A stretch of DNA of 53,356 nucleotides, taken from a virus. A program made the position numbers and the translations under genes. The stretch lies in IMG/VR virus record IMGVR_UViG_3300036861_000789, positions 1 to 53,356 of that record; one strand, given 5' to 3'. Positions 1 to 7,398 of this stretch are shown in pieces (position 1 is the stretch's first letter; each line of letters opens with the position of its first letter). A model generated the notes under the pieces. That model worked only from the letters and a program-made list of their open reading frames with translations. It ran no database searches and had not been told where the DNA came from.

Positions 1-160
1 CGGAACCACAGATGGAACCCTTGAACACCCCGGGGAACCTGTCGCTCATCCGAACCACACCATCGCCTGTGACTGGGCCGTCAGGCAGGGCTAGCCCGAT
101 TCGGGTGCGAACGGTACGATCACGAAGTTCCAGCACGCCTGATATCTGCCGAGGAGTCAT
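1..160 (-). CDS. Possible partial ORF at left edge
   Basis: A minus-strand frame is open from an ATG at 160-158 to the window edge (about 53 codons, no stop). Its ATG lies back to back with the ATG of the plus-strand gene at 161. It contains a plausible LPDGPVTGDG stretch but no recognisable domain. In GC-rich DNA an open frame of this length can occur by chance, and the region also has to supply the ribosome binding site of the plus-strand gene. Treat it as tentative. Confidence 0.25.
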   Translation of the reverse strand, partial: MTPRQISGVLELRDRTVRTRIGLALPDGPVTGDGVVRMSDRFPGVFKGSICGS

Positions 161-1249
161 ATGAACAAGCTGAACCAAAACCTGATCAACCACGTCGCCC
201 TCGTCCTGGACGGCTCAGGATCCATGCGAGGTCGGGAGCGTGACCTGATCGCTGTCGTCGACGGGCAGATTGCCTGGCTGGCGAAGCGTTCCCAAGAGTT
301 GGACCAGGAAACCCGGGTCACCGTCTACGTCTTCGACAGCCAGGTGGAATGCGTCATCTTCGACAAGGATGTGCTGCGCCTGCCATCGATCGAGAAGCTG
401 TACTGGGTACGCGGGCAGACAGCCCTACGTGATGCGACGATCAAGTCGCAGGAAGATCTGGCGCAGACCTGCCAACTGTATGGCGACCACGCGTTCCTGA
501 CCTTCGTCCTCACCGACGGGCAGGAGAACGCTTCCCGGTCGTCGATCTTTCAGCTTCAGAACCTGCTGGCAGGTCAGCCGGAGAACTGGACTGTTGCGGT
601 GCTGGTGCCTAACGTGCGCGGCAAGCTCGATGCCGCTGCTTTCGGGTTCCCAACGGGCAACATTGAAATCTGGGATACCAACTCGGCAACAGGTGTAGCG
701 GAGGCTGGGGAGAAGGTCGCCGTGGCCATGAACACCTACATGGTCAACCGCACCATGGGCAACCGAGGATCGAAGACCCTGTTCGCTGGCTCTGCCCAGC
801 AAGTCAATGCTCAAACTGTGGCAGCCGCTGGCTTGAGCGCATTGGATCCGGACAAGTTCTTCCTGTTCCCAGCTGTCTCCGACGGCACCATCCCGGTCGT
901 CATGTCGGGTCGTAAGACGAAGAAGAACCCTGACGGCATGGCCTGCGTGGAGATCTCAGCCATGGTCCGTTCCACGGGACGGCCATATGAGCTGGGTAAG
1001 GCCTACTACGAGCTGGTGAAGTCGGAGAAGATCAGCGGCAACAAGGGTGTGGCCGTGGTCGAGCGGGCAACGTCGAAGGTATATGTCGGCAAGGCTGCCC
1101 GTCAGCTCATCGGCTTGGGTGACCATGACGCTCGGGTCCGTCCGATGCCGAAGGATTCTTCAGGCCATCCGCCGTTCAAGATCTTCGTCCAGTCCCAGTC
1201 GACGAACCGGCATCTGCCGCTGGGCACCCAAGTTCTGTACCTGAAGTAG
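161..1249 (+). CDS. VWA-domain protein
   Basis: A 362-residue protein with a von Willebrand factor A fold at the N-terminus. The metal-ion-dependent adhesion site is visible: DGSGSM at residues 17-22 (DxSxS), a threonine in RGQTALRD (T87) and the aspartate of VLTDGQEN (D119). VWA proteins bind partners through the metal ion; in phages and bacteria many work with AAA ATPases, but none is encoded here, so the partner is unknown. The C-terminal 150 residues are not recognised. The start is set by GAGGAG at 151-156. It opens the left plus-strand operon. The VWA call is secure; the role is not. Confidence 0.85.
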   Translation: MNKLNQNLINHVALVLDGSGSMRGRERDLIAVVDGQIAWLAKRSQELDQETRVTVYVFDSQVECVIFDKDVLRLPSIEKLYWVRGQTALRDATIKSQEDLAQTCQLYGDHAFLTFVLTDGQENASRSSIFQLQNLLAGQPENWTVAVLVPNVRGKLDAAAFGFPTGNIEIWDTNSATGVAEAGEKVAVAMNTYMVNRTMGNRGSKTLFAGSAQQVNAQTVAAAGLSALDPDKFFLFPAVSDGTIPVVMSGRKTKKNPDGMACVEISAMVRSTGRPYELGKAYYELVKSEKISGNKGVAVVERATSKVYVGKAARQLIGLGDHDARVRPMPKDSSGHPPFKIFVQSQSTNRHLPLGTQVLYLK

Positions 1250-1262
1250 GAAAGGATTCGGC

Positions 1263-1712
1263 ATGGATTCACAAGGCATTCTCACCGAAACCGAACGGGC
1301 TCACGAGGCTGTGGCATTCGGAGTCAGGTGGCTTGATGAGAAGTACCCGGGTTGGTGGGATTGGATCGACCTGGAGCGCCTGGACATGTGGTCATCATCT
1401 TGCTGTGTCGCTGCCCAGATTGAACACAAGCTGAGCACCGCGACCGATGGGTACATTTGCGATCCCCAGCAATTCTATGTGAGGTTCGTCGAAGACCGCC
1501 ATTCCATGCCTTTCGGGGATCGAAAGATTCTGGGGTTCGTCGGGGAATATCAATATCTTCAGGATGCTTGGAAGTCGATCATCCTGGTCAGGCAGCTGTG
1601 GTTCCAGGGGCAGGTGGACATAGTCCCGAATGATCTGAGCACCGGGGCCGCCACGATACAGCCAATCCACAAGCCCTCACGTGCACGCTGGTGGCCTTGG
1701 AGGTGGAACTGA
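1263..1712 (+). CDS. Hypothetical protein, paralogue of the next gene
   Basis: A 149-residue soluble protein of unknown function, 13 nt after the VWA gene, with an RBS (AGGAAAGGA) at about 1249-1257. It shares an aromatic-rich core with the following gene: WLDxxxxGWWDWxDLxxLDM, then a C-V-x-x-Q-I-E segment, so the two arose by tandem duplication. No catalytic motif was recognised. Its TGA overlaps the ATG of its paralogue, so translation is probably coupled. Confidence 0.75.
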   Translation: MDSQGILTETERAHEAVAFGVRWLDEKYPGWWDWIDLERLDMWSSSCCVAAQIEHKLSTATDGYICDPQQFYVRFVEDRHSMPFGDRKILGFVGEYQYLQDAWKSIILVRQLWFQGQVDIVPNDLSTGAATIQPIHKPSRARWWPWRWN

Positions 1713-2119
1713 TGGTAGGGATAGAGCCGATAGACTCAGCGCAGCATCCCAGGGTCGCTGCGGGAGCCCAATGGTTGGACCGTGAACACTACGGCTGGTG
1801 GGACTGGGTTGATCTGCGCACGCTGGACATGATTCATGGAAACCTTTGTGTCGTCGGGCAGATTGAGCAGCACCTGTCCGGCAGCCACTATGGCCTGTCC
1901 GGCAGCGGCTTCGGCACGTTCATGAGCCGCTATGGCTTCGTCGACATACACGGCTTGGGCTTCGTTTGCCGGGAAGGTGAACAGTATGCCATCAGGGATA
2001 TGTGGCGTTGGGAGATCCTGGCCCGGCGAAAGAATCCACCCAAGCGGCCTCGACTGTGGTGGCTCACCAGGTTCACCCACAAGTTCACCAAACGTGATCG
2101 AGATGCGGAGATCTGGTAA
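1712..2119 (+). CDS. Hypothetical protein, paralogue of the previous gene
   Basis: A 135-residue protein starting at the ATG at 1712 inside a TGATG overlap, with GGAGGTGG at 1699-1706 as RBS; an in-frame GTG at 1691 is a weaker alternative. It repeats the WLD...GWWDW.DL..LDM and C-V-x-Q-I-E core of the upstream gene, then diverges to a basic C-terminus rich in K, R and W. Unknown function. Confidence 0.75.
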   Translation: MVGIEPIDSAQHPRVAAGAQWLDREHYGWWDWVDLRTLDMIHGNLCVVGQIEQHLSGSHYGLSGSGFGTFMSRYGFVDIHGLGFVCREGEQYAIRDMWRWEILARRKNPPKRPRLWWLTRFTHKFTKRDRDAEIW

Positions 2120-2340
2120 TGGCCATTCCAGGGCAGCGTAAACCAGGCGGTTTCGGCGGTGGTGGCATGTCGGGTCACCGAAGTTCCCGCTACAGCTCCA
2201 TCAGTCGGGGCGGCAGTCCAAGTAAGGGTGGCGGAGGTGGCGGCAAGAAAGGTGGAGGCAACTGTGCCGTCTGGGCTGTCGGCTTCATCCTCACCGCCTC
2301 AACTGCAATGACCGCTGGCTATCAGCTGATTGTGGGCTGA
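2119..2340 (+). CDS. Gly/Ser-rich single-TM protein
   Basis: A 73-residue protein whose ATG overlaps the previous TAA. The first 45 residues are glycine-, serine- and lysine-rich with no predicted fold; the last 25 (CAVWAVGFILTASTAMTAG) form one membrane segment. It is probably a small membrane-anchored protein with the basic Gly-rich part in the cytoplasm. It is first of four consecutive membrane miniproteins. Confidence 0.65.
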   Translation: MAIPGQRKPGGFGGGGMSGHRSSRYSSISRGGSPSKGGGGGGKKGGGNCAVWAVGFILTASTAMTAGYQLIVG

Positions 2341-2341
2341 C

Positions 2342-2527
2342 GTGGACTGGGAGATTGCAGTCGGGGCTTTGGTGGGCATAGTGTGGATGGCCACAATCGT
2401 CCTTCTTGGATCGCAAGCTGTTGAGACATTTATGGATGACAGGCGGGAATTGACTGTCATCTTCGCTGTCCTCACTTGCGGGCTCATTGTGTTCGGCATG
2501 GGTGTCATGGTGGGACAGATCCGATGA
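2342..2527 (+). CDS. Small two-TM membrane protein
   Basis: Sixty-one residues from a GTG at 2342 directly after the preceding TGA; a TTG at 2330 is an alternative. Two hydrophobic segments (about residues 7-23 and 37-57) flank a charged loop containing DDRREL. No known family is recognised. Its position in a run of overlapping membrane miniproteins suggests a shared membrane role. Confidence 0.6.
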   Translation: MDWEIAVGALVGIVWMATIVLLGSQAVETFMDDRRELTVIFAVLTCGLIVFGMGVMVGQIR

Positions 2528-2706
2528 GTTGGACTTCTATCCCCATTATCGCCGGGTTCTTGGGCTGGATCGCTTGCATGGCCAGCCTTGCAGCCTTCGG
2601 GGCTGTGCTACTGGTCTCCAATCAGCGAGGCTGGGGCATCGTCGCCATTCTGGCTGCCATTTCTCTGCTTCTACTGGGCCTGTCTGCGATAGAGAGATTC
2701 GCATGA
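2524..2706 (+). CDS. Small two-TM membrane protein
   Basis: Sixty residues from an ATG at 2524 in an ATGA overlap with the previous gene. Two hydrophobic helices (about 5-28 and 34-55) are joined by a short NQRGW turn. Not recognised; the hairpin topology would also suit a small holin-like protein, but the gene is far from the endolysin. Confidence 0.6.
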   Translation: MSWTSIPIIAGFLGWIACMASLAAFGAVLLVSNQRGWGIVAILAAISLLLLGLSAIERFA

Positions 2707-2888
2707 AACGTGAACGCCTGAACTTCATCTACATCGCAGCCCTGCTCACATCCCTGACCTCCTACCACGGCTCTGCCGCCATCGCCAGCATTATCAAACA
2801 CGCCCCGAGCTGGGGCAGCATCTTCTGCACGGCGATCCTGCTACCAGCCATCTATCTACACTGGAGGGATAGACCCCATGACCTCTGA
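2703..2888 (+). CDS. Small membrane protein
   Basis: Sixty-one residues (MKRERLNFIYI...) from an ATG at 2703 overlapping the previous stop as ATGA. A basic N-terminus is followed by hydrophobic stretches at about 8-33 and 39-54. Function unknown. Confidence 0.6.
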   Translation: MKRERLNFIYIAALLTSLTSYHGSAAIASIIKHAPSWGSIFCTAILLPAIYLHWRDRPHDL

Positions 2889-2918
2889 TCCCCTCCCTTC
2901 CAGGATGAGCGGTGGAGC

Positions 2919-3329
2919 ATGAGAATTGCGATCACCGGGAGTCGAGATTGGACTGATCGGATCAGGTTGGTCGCTGCTCTCAACTACACCAGAATGAAAT
3001 GTGCCGAACGGTATGAATCCTTTGAGGTTGCCTTCGGTGATTGCCCAACAGGTACGGACGACATCACCTGGGATTACTGCAAGCACTGGGGTTTGCACTA
3101 CCAGCGGTTCGAAATCCCCCGTCACTCCGACGGGAGCTGGATCGGCGGCAAGGAGCAAGGCCCTCTGCGCAACCGCAGAATGATCAACCAGTTTCAGCCC
3201 AACTACCTCATCGCCTGCCTACTCGACGTCCACCTGAACAAGTCCCGGGGGACCCGCGATTGTGTCGCCTATGCTAAAAGCCTGGAAATACCCGTGTGGG
3301 AACTGAAGGAACCGAAGGAGTCGTGGTGA
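2919..3329 (+). CDS. SLOG-fold (DUF2493/YspA-like) nucleotide-binding protein
   Basis: A 136-residue Rossmann-like protein of the SLOG superfamily. The GSRDW loop at residues 7-11, GDCPTGTD at 40-47 and GPLRNRRM at 81-88 match the motifs of the DUF2493/YspA group, thought to bind nucleotides or nucleotide-derived signals. SLOG domains occur in several anti-phage and signalling contexts, but this single-domain form has no known reaction. Its stop overlaps the next gene, an XRE regulator. Confidence 0.75.
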   Translation: MRIAITGSRDWTDRIRLVAALNYTRMKCAERYESFEVAFGDCPTGTDDITWDYCKHWGLHYQRFEIPRHSDGSWIGGKEQGPLRNRRMINQFQPNYLIACLLDVHLNKSRGTRDCVAYAKSLEIPVWELKEPKESW

Positions 3330-3580
3330 CACCCAACGAACAATCACAAGCCCTGATGCTGCAACTCAACCAGATCCGAAAGGACAAAGGGCTGGGGCAG
3401 AATGATCTGGCTGACGCGACACGACGATCCCAGTCGCAGGTTTCCTCATGGCTGATGGGCAGATCATCCCCGATCCTGTTCAACGCCATAGCTTTGGCGG
3501 CGGCCTGCGGTAAGAAGCTGGTGCTGATCGACGACCCGGGGTATCAGTATCGTGACGAAGGAGGAATCAGTGAACGATAA
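3326..3580 (+). CDS. XRE-family HTH regulator
   Basis: Eighty-four residues starting at GTG 3326 (GTGA overlap, AAGGAG at 3315-3320). The helix-turn-helix runs over IRKDKGLGQNDLADATRRSQ and QVSSWLMGR, followed by residues that close the five-helix domain. Probably a small DNA-binding repressor of phage or host promoters. It overlaps the next gene by 11 nt, so the two are made together. Confidence 0.8.
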   Translation: MTPNEQSQALMLQLNQIRKDKGLGQNDLADATRRSQSQVSSWLMGRSSPILFNAIALAAACGKKLVLIDDPGYQYRDEGGISER

Positions 3581-3755
3581 CAAGTCGGTGTGGATGGTGG
3601 TGCCATGCGAGGCAGGCCACTGCATCCGGTATCTGAGGTTGCCCAGTGGCCAGATTGCCTTGGGCACCACCGGTGACAATCAGACGATTGTTGTCAATCA
3701 GGATGAGTGGGATGCGTTCAAGGAAGCCATCATCAGTGGCTCTATTGCCGTTTAG
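3570..3755 (+). CDS. Small protein with DUF397-like pattern
   Basis: Sixty-one residues from GTG 3570, preceded by AAGGAGGA at 3558-3565. The arrangement C-x-R-Y-L..., G-x-I-A-L-G, then DEWDAFKEAI resembles the small actinobacterial DUF397 family (C-V-E-V-A ... eWxaFl), whose genes usually sit beside XRE regulators, as here. The family call is an inference from pattern and neighbourhood only. Confidence 0.55.
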   Translation: MNDNKSVWMVVPCEAGHCIRYLRLPSGQIALGTTGDNQTIVVNQDEWDAFKEAIISGSIAV

Positions 3756-4023
3756 CCCACCGCAGCCGTGGACCGAGTTGTCTGCGTGTTCCAGTGTGGA
3801 TCCGGAGGTCTGGTATCCGGAGAAGGGCGGGAGTACGCGGGATGCCAAGAGGATCTGCCGACGCTGTCCTGTACAGGCACAGTGTTTCGACTGGGCCATG
3901 GAGTTCGATGATCGTTTCGGCGTGTGGGGTGGCTTCTCCGATCGGCAGCGTAAGAAGCTCAAACTTCTGGGAGTTCAGCGTTGGCAGGATATTGACAGAG
4001 GAATCCTTACCCGGTTAGGGTGA
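3736..4023 (+). CDS. whiB-like: WhiB-family Fe-S transcription factor
   Basis: About 95 residues with the four WhiB cysteines (C18, C41, C44, C50 from the GTG at 3736) that would bind a [4Fe-4S] cluster, the GVWGG turn at 62-66 and a basic C-terminal tail (RQRKK) for DNA contact. WhiB proteins are restricted to actinobacteria and their phages and act with the principal sigma factor; phage copies can alter host transcription. The start is uncertain: GTG 3736 leaves a usual N-terminus, with ATG 3703 and TTG 3745 as alternatives. Confidence 0.9.
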   Translation: MALLPFSPPQPWTELSACSSVDPEVWYPEKGGSTRDAKRICRRCPVQAQCFDWAMEFDDRFGVWGGFSDRQRKKLKLLGVQRWQDIDRGILTRLG

Positions 4024-4039
4024 GGGGTAAGCCCCCGGG

Positions 4040-4069
4040 CCTGCACTAGAGCCGAGATCTCGGTGCAGG
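4040..4069. promoter_or_regulatory. Nested inverted repeat downstream of whiB-like gene
   Basis: CCTGCAC (4040-4046) pairs with GTGCAGG (4063-4069), and the loop holds the perfect palindrome CCGAGATCTCGG (4052-4063). There is no T-run, so it is not a classical terminator. The palindrome would suit a dimeric DNA-binding protein or an alternative RNA hairpin ahead of the next gene. Confidence 0.45.
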
Positions 4070-4111
4070 TCAGGGGGGAGCCAGAACCCCTTCAGCCCTC
4101 AGGAGTCACCC

Positions 4112-4468
4112 GTGGATCGCAAAGGACTGCTCTACCAGCTCAACCCCACCCAGCGCGCCAAAGCCGCTGTTGACATCCGCGCCGCAGCTGATCTGGTCGA
4201 AAAGACCGGCTGGACTCAGGAAACGTACGCCGATGAACGAGGGCGCATCTGCCTTATCGAGGCGATAGTTCGGGCCACGGGCGGGGGGCCGCAAGGCGAG
4301 ACAGGGTTTGATGACCGCTACACCCTGGCCCTGATTGCCTTCGGCAAGTACACCGGCATGCTGGCCGTAGTCTGGAACGACATCGTGGCCACAGATCAGG
4401 CTTATGTCCTGACCACGATGCGCCAGTGCGCTGACTGGCTTGACGAGCTGGCTTTGGTGAGCGCATGA
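4112..4468 (+). CDS. DUF6197-family protein
   Basis: A 118-residue protein from GTG 4112 after AGGAGT at 4101-4106. The sequence shows W-x-Q-x-x-Y-A, then GRICLIEAI and a late NDI segment, the pattern of the DUF6197 family frequent in Streptomyces and its phages. No activity is known for the family. Its stop overlaps the next ATG. Confidence 0.6.
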   Translation: MDRKGLLYQLNPTQRAKAAVDIRAAADLVEKTGWTQETYADERGRICLIEAIVRATGGGPQGETGFDDRYTLALIAFGKYTGMLAVVWNDIVATDQAYVLTTMRQCADWLDELALVSA

Positions 4469-5106
4469 GCGACATCGAGATCTACAACAAGATCCTCAGG
4501 CAGGTCAGCGATCGCATCACTGAAACTCTAGTCGAGTTCCAGGCGGAGCTGGAGATCCAGCGCCTTGAACGTGATCGGGCCATCAGGCAGGCTGACATTA
4601 ACCAGCGCAAGTATCAGTCGGTCAACGAAGATCTTCAGCAGCTGCGAGCCGCCTACGATCGTCAGGTAAACAGCGTCAACGTTCTGTTCACTGAGCTGAA
4701 TGGTACACGCTTGCTGATGACTGGATTGCGGGCCGAGCTGGCGCAGGCCAATGCTTGCTTGGTGGAGCTGGAACCGCTGAGCACTCGGACTGAAAACGAT
4801 CAGCTTCGGGCACGGATGCTTGAGCTGGAAGCTGAGCTGCAACGGATGCGCAATATCGACAGGGCCGTAATGGAAGCCAATGAGCTGCGTCGGTATCCCC
4901 ACTACACCAGCACCTACTGCATCCACGGGCTGCACGATCAGTGTCGCAGGACATGCAAAACCTGCGGGTCTGCCTGCCGGTGCTCAGTCGGAGATTGTCT
5001 CTGCAACTCCCCGGTCGAGTGGGTGGAGTTGAACGAGGCGGGTCAGACTTATGTCGACGAGCACCCCGAGGTTCCCATCCCACCTGAAGCCGAACCCATC
5101 CCATGA
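4465..5106 (+). CDS. Coiled-coil protein with C-terminal Cys cluster
   Basis: A 213-residue protein. Residues about 10-140 are a long heptad-rich coiled coil. A C-terminal cluster of eight cysteines with two histidines (CIHGLHDQCRRTCKTCGSAC then CSVGDCLC) probably binds zinc. It may be an oligomeric adaptor; no family is recognised. ATGA overlap with both neighbours. Confidence 0.7.
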   Translation: MSDIEIYNKILRQVSDRITETLVEFQAELEIQRLERDRAIRQADINQRKYQSVNEDLQQLRAAYDRQVNSVNVLFTELNGTRLLMTGLRAELAQANACLVELEPLSTRTENDQLRARMLELEAELQRMRNIDRAVMEANELRRYPHYTSTYCIHGLHDQCRRTCKTCGSACRCSVGDCLCNSPVEWVELNEAGQTYVDEHPEVPIPPEAEPIP

Positions 5107-5459
5107 GCACCAGCGATCCTCAGCTCGTCGGCCCGTATGAGCAGCTGCATCGCAAGCTGAGTTCACTGGAGATACGATTCGTACGGAATTTGACGAAAAA
5201 CCCTTGGCGCGCTGAGGATCTGGTTTTCGAACCTTGGGATGAGCTGCACGGCCCTGAGTACGATGTGGAGTTTCAGCCTTACATTCCACTGGAAACCATG
5301 CTGGGCATGTTGCAGGCCCGCAATGCTCACTTGTTCGAGTCGACACAGATGCTAGAGGTGATCAAAGATGGCAACACGGGCAGAGATCAAAGCCAGCATT
5401 GCATTCCTGTTCCGGGAGTACAACGAAGCCATTCGCCAGGGCCGGGAGCTGGAGAATGA
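5103..5459 (+). CDS. Hypothetical protein
   Basis: A 118-residue acidic protein starting in an ATGA overlap. Residues 1-85 look well folded (mixed charge, ETMLGMLQARNAHLFEST helix). The last 30 residues, Gly/Pro/Ser-rich, lie inside the 92-nt overlap with the next gene and may be dispensable or reflect an old frameshift. Not recognised. Confidence 0.6.
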   Translation: MSTSDPQLVGPYEQLHRKLSSLEIRFVRNLTKNPWRAEDLVFEPWDELHGPEYDVEFQPYIPLETMLGMLQARNAHLFESTQMLEVIKDGNTGRDQSQHCIPVPGVQRSHSPGPGAGE

Positions 5460-5769
5460 GGCAGCTCGGGTGCGCATGGAAGCCTATGCGGCTCGCGATG
5501 ATGTCAGGCGGATGAAGTCGGAGAATCGGGAGCGCCGAGGCCATTCAGGCAACCCAACGGCAGGGCAGGCCAACGATGATGTCCGCTTTGCCTCCTTCGC
5601 GGTGGCTAAGGAGGGTATCGGGGACAACAAGTGGTTTCTTGGGCATTCGGCCATCGCCGCTGAGGCTACGATGAAGTACGCAAAGGCGACAGCCATCATG
5701 GGGGCACTGCAATACGAGATGGCGAAACTGAACATCATGGCAATCGGCGGCACCAGCGTCAAAGTTTGA
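5368..5769 (+). CDS. Hypothetical helical protein
   Basis: A 133-residue, Ala- and Glu-rich, mostly helical protein. The start ATG at 5368 lies 92 nt inside the previous gene, an unusually long overlap for this region, preceded by AGAGGTG at about 5353-5359. Its C-terminal part (YAKATAIMGALQYEMAKL) forms an amphipathic helix. Unknown function. Confidence 0.65.
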   Translation: MATRAEIKASIAFLFREYNEAIRQGRELENEAARVRMEAYAARDDVRRMKSENRERRGHSGNPTAGQANDDVRFASFAVAKEGIGDNKWFLGHSAIAAEATMKYAKATAIMGALQYEMAKLNIMAIGGTSVKV

Positions 5770-5778
5770 CAGCTCAAC

Positions 5779-5849
5779 GATCCTATGGCCGAGAGGACAG
5801 GCGGCAGCCTGCAAAGCTGCTCACGGCGGTTCGAATCCGCCTAGGGTCT
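5779..5849 (+). tRNA. tRNA-Cys(GCA)
   Basis: Acceptor GATCCTA (5779-5785) pairs with TAGGGTC (5842-5848). The anticodon stem GCAGC/GCTGC encloses CTGCAAA (anticodon GCA), and the T arm is GGCGG-TTCGAAT-CCGCC. It stands alone, 3 kb upstream of the main array. Confidence 0.92.
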
Positions 5850-5875
5850 CTACATCAAGGGAAAGGTAGGAGTCA

Positions 5876-6049
5876 ATGTTCGGGTTCGTCGCGAATCTTG
5901 CCATCGCCAGCATCGTTCTCGCCAGCGCTCTACTCATAGGGAACTGGCGCACATTCAGGCCGAAGATCGAATATGGGGCTAGGCACCGTCTCGACGTACG
6001 CGCTCCGCGCCAGCTAGGTTTCAAGGCATCACACCGGTTTGCTGGCTGA
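5876..6049 (+). CDS. Small membrane protein
   Basis: Fifty-seven residues (MFGFVANLAIASIVLASALL...) with a GTAGGAG RBS at 5865-5871 and a stop directly abutting the next ATG. One N-terminal membrane helix (residues 4-22) is followed by a basic tail rich in R and H, suggesting a cytoplasmic C-terminus. Unknown function. Confidence 0.6.
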   Translation: MFGFVANLAIASIVLASALLIGNWRTFRPKIEYGARHRLDVRAPRQLGFKASHRFAG

Positions 6050-6343
6050 ATGGAAACCGTAGTCACCATCGCTCTGGTCCTGGCCGCTTTCAACCTGATA
6101 GCCACCGGGGCCTTGATAATGTTCTGTTTTGAGGTTCTGCTCCCCCGCGACGACCGGTATACTGAACTGGCCAAAAGGGTGGACGAACAGGACAAGCTTC
6201 TAGATCTTTGCGGCGAAGCGAACAAGCAGCTGTTCCGCTACGTCGAGAGGCTGGACGATGTCACTGGCGGTTCCGGACATCACGTGCTCATACCCAGCCT
6301 GCGAAGCGCTTCGCCTCGCGGGTTCAACGATGCAAGCCACTGA
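6050..6343 (+). CDS. Small membrane protein with coiled coil
   Basis: Ninety-seven residues. A membrane helix at about 4-30 is followed by a charged helical segment (RYTELAKRVDEQDKLLDLCGEANKQL in pieces). The last 28 residues overlap the next gene by 86 nt and look low in structure. It forms a pair with the preceding TM peptide. Not recognised. Confidence 0.6.
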   Translation: METVVTIALVLAAFNLIATGALIMFCFEVLLPRDDRYTELAKRVDEQDKLLDLCGEANKQLFRYVERLDDVTGGSGHHVLIPSLRSASPRGFNDASH

Positions 6344-6491
6344 GAACTCGGCGAGGGCAGCTGGTTGGCACACATGGGCTGGTATGACCTTAGGTGGCCA
6401 CGTGGGCAGCATCGCCTTATGTCCAGATCACGCCCGTGGCCGACGCATCCCCGCCGTAAAGCCAGAACCCTACGATGAGCCACTGTGGTGA
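6258..6491 (+). CDS. Putative zinc-binding small protein
   Basis: Seventy-seven residues, GAGAGG RBS at 6245-6250. Two cysteine pairs are suggestive of a zinc site: C-S-Y-P-A-C near residue 10 and L-C-P-D-H near residue 54, joined by WHTWAGM. This C..C/C..H layout is frequent in short actinophage proteins of unknown role. It overlaps the upstream gene by 86 nt. Confidence 0.65.
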   Translation: MSLAVPDITCSYPACEALRLAGSTMQATENSARAAGWHTWAGMTLGGHVGSIALCPDHARGRRIPAVKPEPYDEPLW

Positions 6492-6511
6492 GCATTTAAC
6501 AAAAGGAGTCG

Positions 6512-6874
6512 ATGATGGCAATCAAGGTTGACAACCGTGAAAGCGTAAAGCTCGACCGCATCGCTGCGAAGTATGCGCAGCTCAAGCAGGCTCGCCAAGA
6601 CATCGCCGAGATGAAAGCCTTCGCCGACAAGCTGGAAGCTGAAATCCAACGTGCGATGAAAGATGCTGAGGTCGGTCTGATCAACGGGGCGAAAGTGATC
6701 TACTGGTCTCCGGCTGACGACTACGCCTGGGCTCAGTTCCGTGACGCCAACCCGGACATCTACCAGCAGTTCCTCATCCCCACCACCACTGAAGTTCTGG
6801 ACAAGGAGGCGCTGAAATCGGCTCACCCGGGCCTGCTCAAGCCGTTCCAGAAGCGTCCGTTCAAGGTCCTGTGA
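6512..6874 (+). CDS. Hypothetical protein resembling recombination-associated small phage proteins
   Basis: A 120-residue protein with AAGGAG at 6502-6507. An N-terminal coiled helix (YAQLKQARQDIAEMKAFADKL) is followed by a compact domain with G-A-K-V-I-Y-W, an AQFRDANPDIYQQFL helix, a second LKSAHPGLL helix and a terminal RPFKVL strand. This order is reminiscent of small proteins found beside YqaJ/Cas4-type nucleases, but the resemblance is from memory and the Cas4-like gene here is far away. Confidence 0.6.
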   Translation: MMAIKVDNRESVKLDRIAAKYAQLKQARQDIAEMKAFADKLEAEIQRAMKDAEVGLINGAKVIYWSPADDYAWAQFRDANPDIYQQFLIPTTTEVLDKEALKSAHPGLLKPFQKRPFKVL

Positions 6875-7101
6875 TGGTGGACCAGAAAGGCGAGAGGTCT
6901 GAGCTGGCGGGCTGCGTGGCGAACATGCTTTTCATGCTGATCTTTACGGCCACGGCTGGCCTTGTCCTGATGTTAGGCATGGGCGCTCTCCACAGCGGTT
7001 ATCCCCAGATCCCAGCCCCAAACTTTCTGGCCGCATGGGGTGGCGTAGCAGCTGCATGGACTCTGCTGCGGCTGATCCGCGTGGCGCTGGGGAGGAAATG
7101 A
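6874..7101 (+). CDS. Two-TM membrane protein
   Basis: Seventy-five residues from ATG 6874 (TGATG overlap). Two membrane segments, about 13-36 and 47-66, with a short loop between and a basic C-terminus. Not recognised. Confidence 0.6.
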   Translation: MVDQKGERSELAGCVANMLFMLIFTATAGLVLMLGMGALHSGYPQIPAPNFLAAWGGVAAAWTLLRLIRVALGRK

Positions 7102-7244
7102 TGCTCGATGAATGTCCCCGATGTGGGTGCGAATCCCTTGAATACCATCGGATCAGAGGGGTCCGGGAAGTCGGTCCAGAGCAGCGTTGCAAATGCGATG
7201 CGCACCCAGATTGTGGTTGGGATGAGAGGCCAAACAGTGATTGA
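7098..7244 (+). CDS. Zinc-ribbon miniprotein
   Basis: Forty-eight residues from ATG 7098 (ATGA overlap). CPRCGC near the N-terminus and C-K-C-D-A-H-P-D-C near the C-terminus form a probable zinc ribbon. It may bind nucleic acid or a host protein; no specific role can be assigned. Confidence 0.6.
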   Translation: MMLDECPRCGCESLEYHRIRGVREVGPEQRCKCDAHPDCGWDERPNSD

Positions 7245-7398
7245 GAAGATCAGCCTTCGTAAGGTTGATGGCAGGTGGAGGCTGCGCCGTCCCGGCCGTG
7301 GTGTTGTTGACACGCACAGCTGGGATGATGCGCATCGGATCATGCTGCGGTTGGTGGATTCGGATATCAGGATCGCGAAGTCGGAGAAGCGCAAATGA
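7237..7398 (+). CDS. Small basic hypothetical protein
   Basis: About 53 residues from GTG 7237 with GAGAGG at 7224-7229; ATG 7222 is an alternative start. The sequence has KVDGRWRLRRPGRG and HSWDDAHR segments. Strongly basic; unknown function. Confidence 0.5.
   Translation: MIEKISLRKVDGRWRLRRPGRGVVDTHSWDDAHRIMLRLVDSDIRIAKSEKRK

Noticed and set aside
425-814. Long antisense frames, for example opposite the VWA gene and across the minor tail genes
   Set aside because: They are shadows of strongly supported genes in GC-rich DNA, lack ribosome binding sites and have biased composition (Arg/Ser/Pro/His-rich).
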